Assembly: GCF_024713975.1 (NCBI RefSeq)
Contig: NC_091104.1
Coordinates: 8,947,580-9,011,579, forward strand
Direction: 5' to 3'
DNA length: 64,000 nt
Origin: Paralichthys olivaceus
Taxonomy: Eukaryota; Chordata; Actinopteri; Pleuronectiformes; Paralichthyidae
The notes under the pieces are model-generated. The model did not search any database. It was given only the letters and a program-made list of their open reading frames with translations, and was not told the origin of the DNA. This document shows, one piece after another, positions 1 through 16,826 of this stretch (position 1 is the first letter of the stretch; each line of letters starts with the position of its first letter). A program made the position numbers and the translations under genes.

Positions 1-3696
<3,696 letters not shown>

Positions 3697-5932
3697 GACA
3701 CATTGGAAGGCCTTGTGTGTTTGTGTATGCACGTATTTGTGTAGTTGACTAAAAGACTGTGTGTTTGTTTGTCCGCTCCCTTCCATGACGAATGATGACG
3801 ATCTGCCCCCCCCCCGTCATGAGGTGAAATGAAGCTTCACACTCATCCATGTCGCTTTACTGCCATGTGCACTGCTAAGACAATCGGTGAAACTGTGACA
3901 TTTTTATGAGATCTTATTTTCTTTGTTGTTGTGTGACACTAAGTGGGAAGATGTGGGGTGATTGTGTACCAGCAGGTTTCAGCAACACTGCTGATGTCGT
4001 CATTATTTTGTCTATTTGAGCTGTTTGAGACAGAAAACTGACACTGATACTCTCACAGAAGGAGATTGCCTTAAAATCAGAATTTTCTAACATTTTCTAA
4101 CTTTTACATGTCGTCAGTGTCTGCATCGCTGTTTTAAACACCTTATTGTCACGTGTGCCAAGCAGAATGTGAAATGGTTCTTACCCTGTCTAACTGGAAG
4201 ACTTCTGTCTGTTGATATGTCTTAATTTATCAAGTCAAGGTGTTGAAACAGTAAAACTGGAATCATGTCAAACTGAAAATAATGTCTTTGTGTCTGACTC
4301 TAAGCTTTCAGATTCGTTTCGGTTTCTTCTGGGGCCGTCTAGTCAAGCAGTCTCGTTCCACACAAATTGGGGAAATGGGATTTTTTTGGGTCCAAATTAC
4401 AATGTTCATGCACCACTGATTTCTGTAATTGGGTTTTATAGCAGAGGCGAGTCGGGGAAATGGTATTTCGGGATCCATAACCTCTGCGGGTTGGATTCTC
4501 GTTCATTTTTTTAGCATAACATTTTTCCTGTTCATGAACTTTATCTGCAGGAATTGTAAATGAGCCATAATTTCTTGCTCTGTCTTGAGACATTTCAATA
4601 ACGTCTCAAACGATTTCCTTTTTTTTTATTGTTAAACATCTCTAAACCAATATTTAGCTTAAAATACATATTTATCACTTATTTTGCAGATGCAGTTGCA
4701 GATAATTTGCTATTTAAAATTGCAGTTATTTTCGTTGTGATTTCTTTCAAACAAAATACAAATGCCATGCCCAGTTTCCCTCCCATCTAACATATCCACT
4801 TGATCTTTTAACCTGTCACCCTCGAGTACATTTACCGGCTTTCAGACAGCCTAACCACCCACACATTAATTTATGTTTGGCTCTGTATTCACGCTTGAGG
4901 GGCTCTGAAAGGGAGGCTCTTTTGTGTTCGTGCACTGGATGTAATGCATGGGAAATGGTGGACGGAGCTGGTGTGATGGTCACACACCGCCACAGGGAGA
5001 GGAAGGCCCCCATCTGGAAATGGCCGCTGTGAAGATGTGTTTGTCACGTTTCCCATGAGCCACCAGCAGCCGACTTTATTGATTTAACAGGAACGGGACA
5101 CAGAATCCAATGATTGCTCTGCGTACTACAGGCACACTGTAGTGGTTTGGCTGTTAAGGCGACATTCAATTCTATATTAGGTCTCTAAGATTTAAGAAAA
5201 GGTCACTCGTAAAAATCCTGCAAATTTAAAATGGGTTTAAAACATGTTTAATCCGCTTTGTTTATGGGACTCTTGGAACTATGTTTTATTTCTGGGCATA
5301 AAATAAGAATCAATGAAACTCTGCTTTTTGAAATGTAGTGAAAAGTAACTCAGGATCTGCTCTTGAGTTGGTTTTTAAAATATTTCCCTACAAGATGAGT
5401 AAATTCTCTCTGTAGTCATACTTTCAATTGTTGGTACCTTTCCAATGATGGGCAGATGGTTTTGTCAACAACAATTAAAAGGTAAGTAACTGAATCTTTT
5501 ACATGAATTTCAGAAATTGAGCAAACGTAACAGTTCACAGATGTTTACATAAAACCCAGAGCCATGTAAAGAAAACCCAAAGGTTTCCCTTTAGGAAAGT
5601 TTTCCTCCAGCGCCATCAGCTGGTTAAATAACACATTTTAATCTATGCCATTATACCTGTAGATTGAATATATTCCTGCCTCTACTGTACTTTGTTATCT
5701 CAATACATTTGGAAAATCTTAAAAAGTAGTGAATTCAGTTCACAGTTATAGAAAAGTCTCGATTTTTGTTGAAGCTACATTAAGTCAAATATATTTTCTT
5801 TTTTCTGCAAGCAGTAACATTAGGCATTAACAGTTTGTGTTGGATGTGATTGCAAGGCGTTCTTATACACCTCGTAAAGGTAATTGTTAAACCCTGTTTA
5901 AATGTGATGAATTATATATATATATATATATA

Positions 5933-5968
<36 letters not shown>

Positions 5969-6185
5969 CGACTCCAATCGGTATTGGAGTTTGAAAATGT
6001 GTCAAAAAAGGTTTAAGTTCAATTTGGTGAGCAGCAGACACCTGATTTCTGCTAATTTGCTTATGTTAGCAATTTCAGGCTACAGGTTAATGTAATATTT
6101 GATTTACTTACACATTTTAACCTGTGTAACATGTGTGAGCATGGTTGAAAGAGCTATACAAATAAAATACATTCTTATTTATTAA
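3697..6185 (+). other. reep6 3' untranslated region and trailing sequence
   Basis: Non-coding sequence following the reep6 stop. The first canonical AATAAA that I see on the + strand is at 6161-6166, so the 3' UTR could extend about 2.4 kb. It contains a C-run near 3807-3815 and a long (TA)n tract at about 5913-5968. A weaker ATTAAA near 5475 could end the transcript earlier. I see no other gene. Confidence 0.45.
5913..5968. repeat. (TA)n microsatellite
   Basis: About 55 bases of almost pure TA/AT alternation broken once by a tgtg step. Confidence 0.95.
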
Positions 6186-8000
6186 TGTTTTGGTTGTTAT
6201 CATGCTAATGTTAGCATTGAGATCAAAGCAGCATTGTCTTTGTAGTGGCTAGCTTGTTTTTTTTCAGGCACTCTTAGGACTTTATTGTAGATGTTGGTTT
6301 ATGTTTTAACCTGATTAATAATATAATAACTGAATATGTATATCAGGCAGGTTTACAGCCTCTCAGAGCTTCTTGCTCTGTTAATCTTTTGGGGTACACT
6401 CAGAAGTCTTGTTGTGAATAATGATTAGAGTCTCTCTCCACTTGTGTCCTGTTTATCTCCTCTGCTCATCATCCCCTGGACTGAAACAATCAATGCTACT
6501 TGTAATCACACAGAATGCTGGAGTCTCACTGGCCCCGCCTCCCCTCCCTGCAGAGACCAAGACTCGCCGACAGAGGGAGACAAACACGTGGTTATCTGGA
6601 TGGATGGAGAGTTGGTGAGTCATACACTGAGCCCGTCAAGTACCAACCACAGCTGAAAACAAGGCCTGCTCTGCCTCAGCACTACGACTTCAGTGGCACT
6701 GGGGCTTATTCGCTTTTATATGTGATAATAATTGAATATATTGGAATATCTTCTGTCATGGGTGGAGAATTCCTTCGGGCCTCTTTATAGTTACATACAT
6801 TTATACGTATTGTTTGCCAGCTCGTCCAGAAAGTGTCCTCTCTTTCCTACTTCCCATCATGTGCATGTAGTTGTGCTCTAACATGTGTGTTGTGAACAGT
6901 TACATGTTTCTGTTCATACAAACTGGATTTACATTTCTGTCCATGGGGCTGAAACTCAATGAGGTCGCTGTCCATGGTGCTGATCCTGGATCCAACAACC
7001 AGGGATCTCTTCACTGATGAATCTTATTAACCACTTAATTAGAGTGTTTCGGCCCAAATTTGGCCCACACACCACCACACTGTCCTCCGACCCACATGCC
7101 TCGTGGAATGATGGCACTTGAGTGGTTGGGCTCCTGTTTGCCAGATCTGGGCCACAAGTTAGCCATAGCAATACTTCATGACCACAAAGAATCCTAGACT
7201 TTTTGTTATTCAGGCTGTATTCACCATTTAGTTACACCTTGGCTACCGCGCTGCATGTCTGCCAAAAAAGGCCCTCCATTTGTTTTGCTATATTTGGGCC
7301 ACATTTGCTATTTTACAAGTGGGAAACTTTAGGCTCACATTCATGTTATCTGGGTCGCACATATCTGTATGCTATCTGGGAGTTAATTTGCCTGATAGTA
7401 TGTAAACTGTATGCTCCCATTATTCTTATTTATGTCCAAAAAGTATTTTCAAATACATATCTGAGGTGCATAAATGTATCCATGGCTGCAAAATGTAAAA
7501 TGAGCACCCAAATGATCCAATAAATCCAACAATTCTGGCTTTTTGTTCTCATGAATTCACCGTGGAAAACATCTGCCACAGCCAATGTACTCATCTGTGG
7601 CTGCAACATAAACAAAAATCATTTGGAAATTAAATGAGCCTCTGCTTGGGTTACATTTTTGACCGTGAATGTAATTTCATCAGTTGGGCCTCTTTAATTT
7701 GATTTGTTGCTCAGGGACCATCAGTATTTCTTACTTCCTGATTTCTTAGTTAATATATATTGCATGTAATTAGGCTGTGGCTCTATACATGAATACGAGA
7801 ATTAGTTTGTCTGTGCAGTTTCGTGTTATTAATCTCATTTGCTGTCTTTTTCTTGATTAATATGATCTTTGCTATGATCCCATGGTCCATAAATTCCCAC
7901 AATTGCATCCATCCAGGACATAAATTAATTTTCTTGGGAGTTAGCCTGTTTAAAATGCTTATTTTCGCTGCTATCCAACCACTAGGACGTGTATGAACTG
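6186..8000. other. Intergenic stretch between reep6 and diras1
   Basis: No supported gene. The 7035-7385 part carries a degenerate interspersed repeat (separate entry). The rest is AT-rich, with only short unconvincing open frames. Confidence 0.5.
7035..7385. repeat. Degenerate interspersed repeat with 'gccagatctgggcc' motifs
   Basis: The segment repeats variants of 'tttggcccacac', 'gccagatctgggcca', 'atttgggccaca' and 'atctgggtcgca'. Such tandem degenerate 'tgggcca' words are typical of an old teleost interspersed repeat. I cannot assign the family without a repeat library. Confidence 0.4.
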
Positions 8001-8039
8001 AGAGAAAATCAAGTGTGGACAGAGAAGGGAGAGAGGGCA

Positions 8040-8238
8040 TAGCACCTCCCACGTCCTATCTGGCAGAAAGGGAGAGGGAGAGAGAGAGAGAGGGAGTGAG
8101 TCTACTGTGGTGGTGGTGTTAGAAATCGGACGACATGAGCTCTACATGAAGCGCGTAAAAATGCTGTAAGGACGCGTTGTCTTTCATCCGTCTCAACTGA
8201 GGACGAGCCTGAAGCGGAGCTACATCCTTCACGACCAG
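8040..8238 (+). promoter_or_regulatory. diras1: Probable diras1 promoter and non-coding first exon
   Basis: The base composition changes here to purine-rich and CpG-containing sequence (agcgcg, gacgcg, ggacga). It ends in a strong donor, acgaccag|gtatga, after base 8238. The next plausible exon downstream on this strand is the diras1 coding exon, whose acceptor is at about 18255. Human DIRAS1 likewise has a 5' non-coding exon far upstream. The transcription start is not resolved, and the pairing is inference from position and splice signals. Confidence 0.45.
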
Positions 8239-8332
8239 GTATGAAGACGCTCCCTCGTCTACAAACACAGAGAGAGACATCTTTACATGGAGGCTGGATG
8301 TTGGTATTCACAGTGGCGTTGCCGCGGCGCTG

Positions 8333-8364
8333 GATGGATGGATGGATGGATGGATGGATGGATG
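8333..8364. repeat. (GGAT)n microsatellite
   Basis: Eight or so copies of ggat in a row. A complementary (CATC)n tract lies at about 8905-8936. Confidence 0.9.
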
Positions 8365-11300
8365 CTGTGCGCGCACACGATTCCTCCGATCGCTGTATGA
8401 TAAATTGATAAATCTAATTGCGTATTTGTGGTTGTTGATTCAAACGCTTACCACGACCCGCATTTGCGTTTGGTTACCTCGGTCGTGCGGATTGCATGTA
8501 TGTATGTATGTGGTGCGCACAGCCATGTTGGCAGGGAGAGGGAGCGCAGAGATGTGAGGGTGTCAGGATTTTCATTTTGCTTTGAGGAGTGAAGGGAGGT
8601 GGAGGAGGGAGGAGGTCGCTGCGACGGCGAAATGATGGCACAGCTGCGAGATGGCGATCCTCTGGTATTTATGAATGAACCCGACGGAGTGGGGAGGTCT
8701 GTAATGGCGTTGCGCAACAATCTGCGGACCCTTCCTCTCCTGCATGCCACCCCATCCATAACACTGCCGAGGCGCAGACGCACTTCAACATTAAACCATA
8801 TACACTGATAATGACGCCAGCGTGACGCATAAAGCCCCGATTTCTGTGGCAGAAGCCGCGGTTAATCCTCCATCTGGGTCCGTGCTCCTCCATGGCCCCT
8901 TCTCCATCCATCCATCCATCCATCCATCCATCCACCCACATACCCATCCATGCCTGGTGATGTGCTGTTTGATGTTGGGTCTCATGACTGGGGAGGTTAA
9001 AGCCAATATGACACGCAAAAGGTGGTGTGAATCATGCAGTCCTCCTCCATACGTGTGTGTGCGCGTGCATATGTATGTGACTCAACTTCCTGTATGCTCT
9101 GAACACTGCCAGTCATGGGTGTGTGTGGGGGAGGCAGTGAGGGTTGCAGAGAGGTTTGAGAGAGAAGAGATGTATGACGGTAAATCCTGTGATTAAGCTC
9201 TAAAGTGTGTGTGGCTGAGAGGAGCAGAGAGACTGTACCAAAGCCTGCATGTGCTGCTCGAGGATGGGGGGGATAAGTGGATGTGTGTTGGGTGGGGGGG
9301 GGTCGATGTCCCTCGGTGGCCTGCCTGTCCATTTGTTTGTCTAGAATGGCCACAGAGTGTTTGCATGAGAATATCTCACTCTGCTGAGGCAGGACAAAGA
9401 AATGAGTCAGTGCTTGGTAACAACCACAGAAAGAGGAGATGATGATGATGATGCCAGTGACGGTGGTAACACTTGTGATGATGATGTCGGTGGTATTTTT
9501 GTTTTTCTCCTTGTATTCAAGGCCCCAGCCCCCCCCCCCCCCCTCTGAAAGGCTGTGTGAGATAACTGCAGCGAGGATTGGACAGATGTTGAGAAAGACA
9601 TTAATTCGGTTTGGGATTTCACTTCTGTCGGCTTATGTTTTGACATTTTACGGCTTCACTAAGACAGAAACCCCAGTTTTCTGCAGCATGATCAGCTTCA
9701 TCCAGAGCTGCTTCAGTTCTTAATGACCACACAACCATGTTGGTGGAATAATAATTTGGTAAACCTGATGTCAACATAAAATGAACACAAGACATTTGAC
9801 ACAGACAGTGCTGAAGCCACACAATGACACTAACAATATACGGACAGGACAATATTACAAACCGGAAACATAATGTCTAATTTGAGTTCCTTTAACATTG
9901 TGAAAACATTTTCCTTGATTTCTCAACGAATAATTGATGGGTCTTGATGAAACACATTTTTATGACTGTAATTTGGTGCAGATCCAAACAAAAACAGGAT
10001 CTAGTGAGTTTAAATGTGGTTTCATAAGTTTATAAGCCTTGGTCAGAGGTATGAACTCTACTTAGTCCCATTGTAATTGAATGATAAATCTGACGTTAGT
10101 TGATATCCACTTTACATTTAACATTTTAATTGTAGATAAATTAGCGATTCATATCTCGGTCTTCATTTACAAAGTGGCAGCAGATAGAGTCTTATCTTCT
10201 CCTCTGGATGTTTGAGTTTGTCTGTTGCTCTGACAGCACAAGTGCATCATCACTGTTGAGCACCTCTGGGCTATGTATAAGTATATACTGTGCAACATCT
10301 GCTTTAATACTGGAACAGATCAATGCTAAAGTGTTTTAGTTGTTCCGACAGCATCGGCTCATTCAAAAGGTCTATACAGTCTTAATTATATGTGGCATTA
10401 TGCAGGATTTGCGCATCACAGAGTGTGATGGCTGCTTTGGTTGATTCTGCACAACAACGTGACCTCTGACTTATGTTCTTATGAGACCCGAGAAGAAAAC
10501 ACAAAACTATTCCGAGCTGAAGAGAGATTCTGTATTTTCTACTTGCAAGTGCATCATGGGAGCGTCAGAAGCCGTCTAGAGCAGGATTCCCTTGTTGTTT
10601 CTGCTTCAACCATCTGCGTTGTTACCAGACCTGGATCAACTGGTATTATAAAAAAGAAAAAGCCTGTAGAAACTAATGGAGTCAATCCAAAAACTACCAA
10701 CCAACCCTGTCACCATCTGTCACTGCAGGCGACACGCTCCACCAGTCTGTAGTTGGTTCCTCTCTCAGCTCATCGGCCTTCACAGCTTCTGAGAATGAGT
10801 TTTTTAATAAATAAATACATTTGAAGACAATATACAGTCTTGAAAACCAATGTGACTGCTCTATCACCAGTGTTGACCATACATTACTCTTCTTGGTCCC
10901 ATTATTAGCCAGGGGCATGTGTTTTTCCCAGATTGCCAGGCTGAGGTATTAGCAAGGTCTTACGGAGAGGCCAGACGGAGTAACTCCATGGTTCCCCAGG
11001 TCAAGTTAATACTCTGTACTAATTCACACTCAAAGACTAATTACATGGACGTCTTACATCCAGAGCTGTGTAAGACCGCTGCATAAAATCAGCGGGGTTA
11101 TGGTTCGGTGTTTGATTACAGCTCAGGAGTCAATCTGCCTGATTAAAAAATGTTTGTTTGGATTTTGAAATCCTTCAGTCGTCATTGAAGGTAGAAGCCC
11201 TTGCTGGTAAAAGACTCAAGAATTTATTTTCCTGTCTCAACCCATTGCCTTTCTCTCACTACTAGCAGGACCTTTGCACTAACACAGGCACATTTAAGTC

Positions 11301-12844
11301 AGTTGTACAAATATGTTTGAAGATTTTCTGCAAGTGTCATTATGCCAGTGTTTAATTTTCCTTATAGCACTATTTTACAAGTGCAACATTGTGCTGTGCA
11401 CAATTTGAGCTTGACCTGGATAATGAAACCCTGCTGCTTTATGGCTCAAACTAAAGGGTTCCAACTAAACTTCCTTCTTACTTCTGCTGTACTGTATCTT
11501 TGTGCAGATGTTGCAGGTGCTTTCACATTCTGTCTAAGCCTTGGGGCAATAACTCGGTTGGAGTAAGCGGCTGCTGCAAACTTCACCAACACATTTAAAA
11601 CAGTTTCCTTTCTTTGTAACTGAATGTCAAAATTCAACTTGAATGTATTTTGCTCATTTCAAAATGCGTCATGTTTATTGACCTTGTCTCACGTTTCCAG
11701 ACCCACAGTGTGTCCCTATGGTAACTCCTCAGTTTGGGCTCAACATAGTATAGTAGTGGGAAAGAGTAAAACTGTGCACATGTCTCCTGTGTCCTTACAA
11801 CATGTAGTGCTTAAGGAACATGTATGGTTGGTGCCTGTACTGTGACAGATGGATATCTGCTTCTAACCTCCTGCTCCAAGTCAAATGTGATGTCATGAGT
11901 AACAGTTAGACATATAAATGTCACCTACATTATTTCCGTGTGACTCTGCTCATATTCCCGTGCAACAGTACGTGCTGAGTTAAAGGGTCGCACACGGAGC
12001 ATCAATGGGCTTCACCGTGCATCGAGAGCTGCATGCTGTCTTATAGGGAGGCTGCTGGTAACTTAAGTCCTGGGAATTGGGTCAATGCAGAGCGGGCCGG
12101 AGCACAGAGGAGGAGGTTAAGCTCAATGATTAGCAACTAAGCCAAGACCACAGTGCTGAAATCTCTTTTACAGTCTAACACTACGCACTACATGCAGGTA
12201 CAGTGTAAGTGCAATCACAGTATGGACTGACACTGATGTGGGGCACTCACTCCCAGTCTCACACAAGTTCGCACACAGATTTAAACACACATAGTATCAT
12301 ACACACACACACACACACGTAACAATTGATTGAATATTTTACAGTCACGTGTGAATTCATTCAGGTGAACAAATGACTAATTCACAGTTTCATAGTTTGC
12401 AAGGTGTCGTATAAACTGGCTAAAAACGTACAGCTCCTGTTTTGGAGCGAATTCCTCATCTTAACTTCCGAAGAGCTCATTTGTTTTCTGAATAGAGATT
12501 TTGATTATCATTCATACTATTGTAAACATCGAAGGAAGACTCACAGCGAGCTGCGAGACTGTGACTATGCTCCTGTAGAAGTCTGGATAATATTCACTTT
12601 GTTTTATTCAGAATGCCAAGGTGAAGTAATACGCTTCCCACAATCCTTAGATTACAATAGGTCACAAAGGTCACAAAATCTGTCTTGTTTGTTCAACCTC
12701 CATAAAAACAACGACTCTCTCCATCACAAAGGCTGAAGCACGACTCTTCTTTGCAGTTTGGTTGCCTGGCAACCGTACAGTGACAACAACATGAGGAATT
12801 TCTTTTCTTTGCATCATCAGCCTCGATTAAACAGAAACGATCAG

Positions 12845-12925
12845 TTATTTGATGCTATAAAAACAGGGTGAAATGTTTGACAGCTCAGACTGACTCATGA
12901 TTGGTGGAGACCTCCGTACCGCGGC
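12845..12925. repeat. Fragment of an interspersed repeat shared with 53.9 kb
   Basis: The words 'gatgctataaaaac', 'tgacagc', 'gactgactca' and 'gattggt' occur here in the same order as at about 53888-53946. This marks a short copy of the same dispersed element. Confidence 0.6.
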
Positions 12926-13322
12926 TCCACACTATGATCACTGCTGCACAGACTCTTATTCCAAACTACGTCTAAAGTACAAGTTGGGAGCACAAGTATA
13001 ATAGATATTAGGATTCATTTTTTGCACAACAGTAAGAAGTGGAGATGCGTTGTCCATCTTTATTCACAGTCTGAGACACACACAGAGAAAAACATGTATT
13101 CCTTGTCCTGCCTCATTTAGTCTGTGTTGTTTTAGAAAATAAAAACAAATATTTAAGCACATATCTGGAATCTTCATTCATGTGTTTTGTGAATTTCAGC
13201 GAGGCAGCAGCACGACTGAATCAAAATTTATTAACTGAACCTCTGCGATCTGCTCAAACCTAATGAAAACTCCCAGGGTCTAAAAATGGCTTTGCTAAAA
13301 AACGCAGAATCATCCCTGTGGC

Positions 13323-13323
<1 letters not shown>

Positions 13324-13404
<81 letters not shown>
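13324..13404. repeat. (AC)n microsatellite
   Basis: About 80 bases of uninterrupted CA dinucleotides, one of the longest simple repeats in the window. Confidence 0.97.
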
Positions 13405-13405
<1 letters not shown>

Positions 13406-14777
13406 GCACACACACTAACTTGAAAAGCCTCAGCTGATGTGTGCACAGGCTACAGGAAATCTTCTGCTTGACTGCACAGATGCAAAACCAGATCTCTCAA
13501 ACACACACACACACATGCTCAATCACTGTAACAGTCTGGCAGATAAAGAAACTTCGTGAAGGTTTCTGACATTGTGATGAGTGTGTATGTGAATGTGTGT
13601 GTGTGACAGCTGTGGCCAGAAGAGGACGAACATTTCGGAAAAACCTTGAGCTGAAATTGTCGATCCTGTGAGATACCTGTCGCTGAATAGCGGTGTATCC
13701 GCATCATTCCAGTATCCATGGCTTGTTTAAAACCCGTTCCTCCACAAGACACCATGGGACCGCTTTGTGGGTGTCTGCTTAATCACGCTCTTGATCTGTT
13801 GAATGGCGTCGTGTTTGATGTTGGTTAATGTGCTTCCTTTGTGCCGCTGCGTAAGTGGCTCTCTTGAGGGAAATGATGTGCATGTTTTTGTTAAAGGTGA
13901 CATTTCCTAGCTCGCTCTGTGAAATAATCGAGTGGCGAAGGCTGGGTTGCATCTATTTTCTGACTCAGGAGGAGAGGAGGCCTGTTTCGGACTGTGCCAA
14001 AGCCATCTGCTAATGGAGTTTGGCTGCACTGCCACAGTTGCATTTATAGCATACCATTAATTCATTAAGGAACTGCAGTCCTCTCATTTCCACTAAAACG
14101 AACGTAAGAGAGGAGGGAGGAAACGCATTTAACAGGAGTGTCATTATTCTGGAGGCCTGGTGTCAAGGACAAATGATGGAGAAGAGGAAGTACAATGTGT
14201 GTGGGTGTGTTTGTGAGGCTGCACCTGTGTGTGCAGTCATAGCTGCTGGGAGAGGGAGGGAGACGGCTAATTATAGTTCAGGTGAAAGAAGGGAGGGAGC
14301 GGAGGAAGGGTTTTGATGAGCGTGAATCGTCGTCACGGAGCTGAAATCCCCAGTCCCAAAAAAATAAAAACCAGAGCAGGCACCAAGCGGGGGTGGATGA
14401 CAGACTGACGGGGCCCAGACAGACGAGCCCCATCGATCAAAACCACAGCGGCCTTAGTTTATTGATCAATCAGCATGGAGACCTGAGGAGCGAGCGAGCA
14501 GGAGACAGAGGAGGAACAGCAAGAGGAAGCTGAGGGAGCAGGTCACAGAAAAACATCTTCAGGACGACTACATTAACAGACAGATGCAGAAAGAGAGCGT
14601 AAAAAGAATATATGTGAGCGTGTCACTACGAGTGTGTAGCTCTCTGACATGTCAGGTTTACAAAAGGCAACAGTCCATATACCTTTATTTTTAGATATAG
14701 CTCGAGCAGAGCTGTCAAAGGATACATCCGATTTATTATAACTTGGGTTGAACCAGTTTTAGTTATGTTTCTATCTC

Positions 14778-14809
<32 letters not shown>

Positions 14810-15567
14810 TAAGTTGCTGAGATCAGGGAACACGGCTACTCTGCCAAAAATGCATCAAGCAGATTAAGGAATCCCTCGTTTAATCCCTAGTTACCACTGC
14901 GAGGTTCCCCAGTTCACAGACTGTGATGGATCATTTTACCTCACCTGTGACCTGCCTGAGCACTGAGGGATTACTGTTAAGATTTTTAATGCACTCGCTC
15001 TCAGTTTTACCTTGAAATACAGCAATTGAGCTCATTTGGATTAACTGTTTCGCTTTTTTAGCCAGAGTCTTATCAACCGAGTGTTCCCCCAGATGTTTGG
15101 AAACATTTAAAACCTGCTTCAGTTGAATTTTGGAGGCCACACAACAACCTGTAAACACGTCATTGACTGTCAACACAGGAAGTTGACAGGGCCGACCTGT
15201 TAGCAAACAGATGCCTGATTAGAAATTCAGCAGACACAGAGCTCAATCAATATCCACTCTGTTTGTGTCCAACTGATCAATATAAACCCAATATTCACTC
15301 TCTTTTGGCTCCATCTTTGGTCTCCTCCAACTCCTGAGGGGAAATATCTGCCTCTTTAGCTGCTAAATGCTCAACAATGTTCCAAAGTTAGTCGCAGATG
15401 TTTGTCCTCCGTTCGCTGCTGAGCAGGAAACGAACGATCAGGTTTTCTGACCTTTTCTGAAAACAGTCAAATAGCTGCTGCTGGAAATCACTCTGATGGG
15501 AGGAATGAGAGTAAAGTTGTGGTTGGTGAAACCAAAACACTGAGCTGAAAGCTGAAAGCTGAAAGCC

Positions 15568-15665
15568 ACATCCATAGTACTACATTCTGGTTTGAAAATG
15601 CATCAACTCAGCTACAGATACGCCTACACGCCATTTTCAAACAAGAACGAAGTAGTATGGATGTA
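15568..15665. repeat. Short inverted-repeat (MITE-like) hairpin element
   Basis: The left arm, from 'acatccatagtactac' through 'ggtttgaaaatg', pairs with the right arm, from 'cattttcaaaca' through 'agtagtatggatgt'. The arms are about 30 bases each with a few mismatches, around a loop of about 30 bases. This fits a tiny non-autonomous DNA transposon remnant of a type frequent in teleosts. No transposase and no clear target duplication were seen. Confidence 0.6.
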
Positions 15666-16700
15666 GCCTAAAATGCTCTGTGGGGCTGTGACGCACTGCA
15701 GAGATGTTTTATAATTATCTTTGGATTCTACAATCCACACATTTCACATGCACTTAGTCATTCGTCATCTGTTTTTATGGGATATGAATTATAGCTCCTT
15801 TAAGGAGTAAAAAGTGTGCGTGTGCGTGCGTGCGTGCGTGACATAAAGCAGACCTAAGCAGAAGTCCCTGTGCAGCTCTGGCAACTCGAACCACAATTCT
15901 TCAAAGTGACTGAAGGCCTCATTAAAGCTTAAAGTTGAGGAACGTTTGTTTCCACCAATTTTGACATTTTTGACTTTGCCCATTAGATAAGCTGTTATGC
16001 TTTGTCGGACCAGAATAACAGTCCTACATGTATATTAGCAGAAAACACAGGCTTAGCTGCAAATGATACTGCAGTATAGTGTGTTCATCATGGATATAAA
16101 CCACTCCTCTGTGTCACCCAGACTTACAGCTATAGATTGACTGTAAAACTCAAGAGGCGCTCCCTGATTCCCCATTTATTTTAAACTCCTTGACTGATAT
16201 TATCTCGAACCTGGCAATGCAATTACAGAGGCCCTGCCATCAATAGCGGGTTCCAGCAGTGCAAGCATGACAGAAATCCACTCATTCCATCTAGTATTGA
16301 TGTCAATTTACTGTTTCATTACAGCTGCAGCTTAGAGAGCGGCGCATGATCACAACTGAAGGAGCATCTTATTACGGGACCTTAAAGCAAGTTTAGAAGC
16401 GCGGCGGATGAATAATGCAACAACGCGATGCGTAATCGTGCACAGATGCTCGGCAGACACACAAGCACTTACATGGATAGCAATAGATTATGTGTGAGGA
16501 CATTGTTCGGATGCATATGTATGAGCTGCAGTCGGTAACGCTGAGTGTGAAGATTTGTAGAGTCCTTCAGAGTGCAAGGCCGCTGCTGACTCCCAACCAG
16601 AGTTATTAAAGCCTTGAAGGGAAGAATATATATTTTTTGCACTCAGTGTGGATTCGATAGTTCTTCTAGTTTCATTTGAGATTAACCATGATAACCTTGT

Positions 16701-16826
16701 TGCATGTTCTACCCGCGGTCACGTGGGTTTTCTCCAGGTGCTCCGGCCTCCTCTCACAGTCCAAGGTCATGCAGATTGGGTTAGATTTCGGCTGTCAAAC
16801 AGGATATGTGGTAGATGATGGATGGA
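16701..16826 (+). repeat. SINE-like teleost repeat, 3' part
   Basis: It carries the recognisable order 'gcatgttct', 'cgtgggttttctccaggtgctccggcc' in split form, 'cacagtccaaggtcatgcag', and a tail of 'gatgatggatggatg'. The same order is seen at 44.5 and 52.0 kb. A separate scrap with 'gtgcagtggttcgaa' lies at about 17062-17092. Confidence 0.65.
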
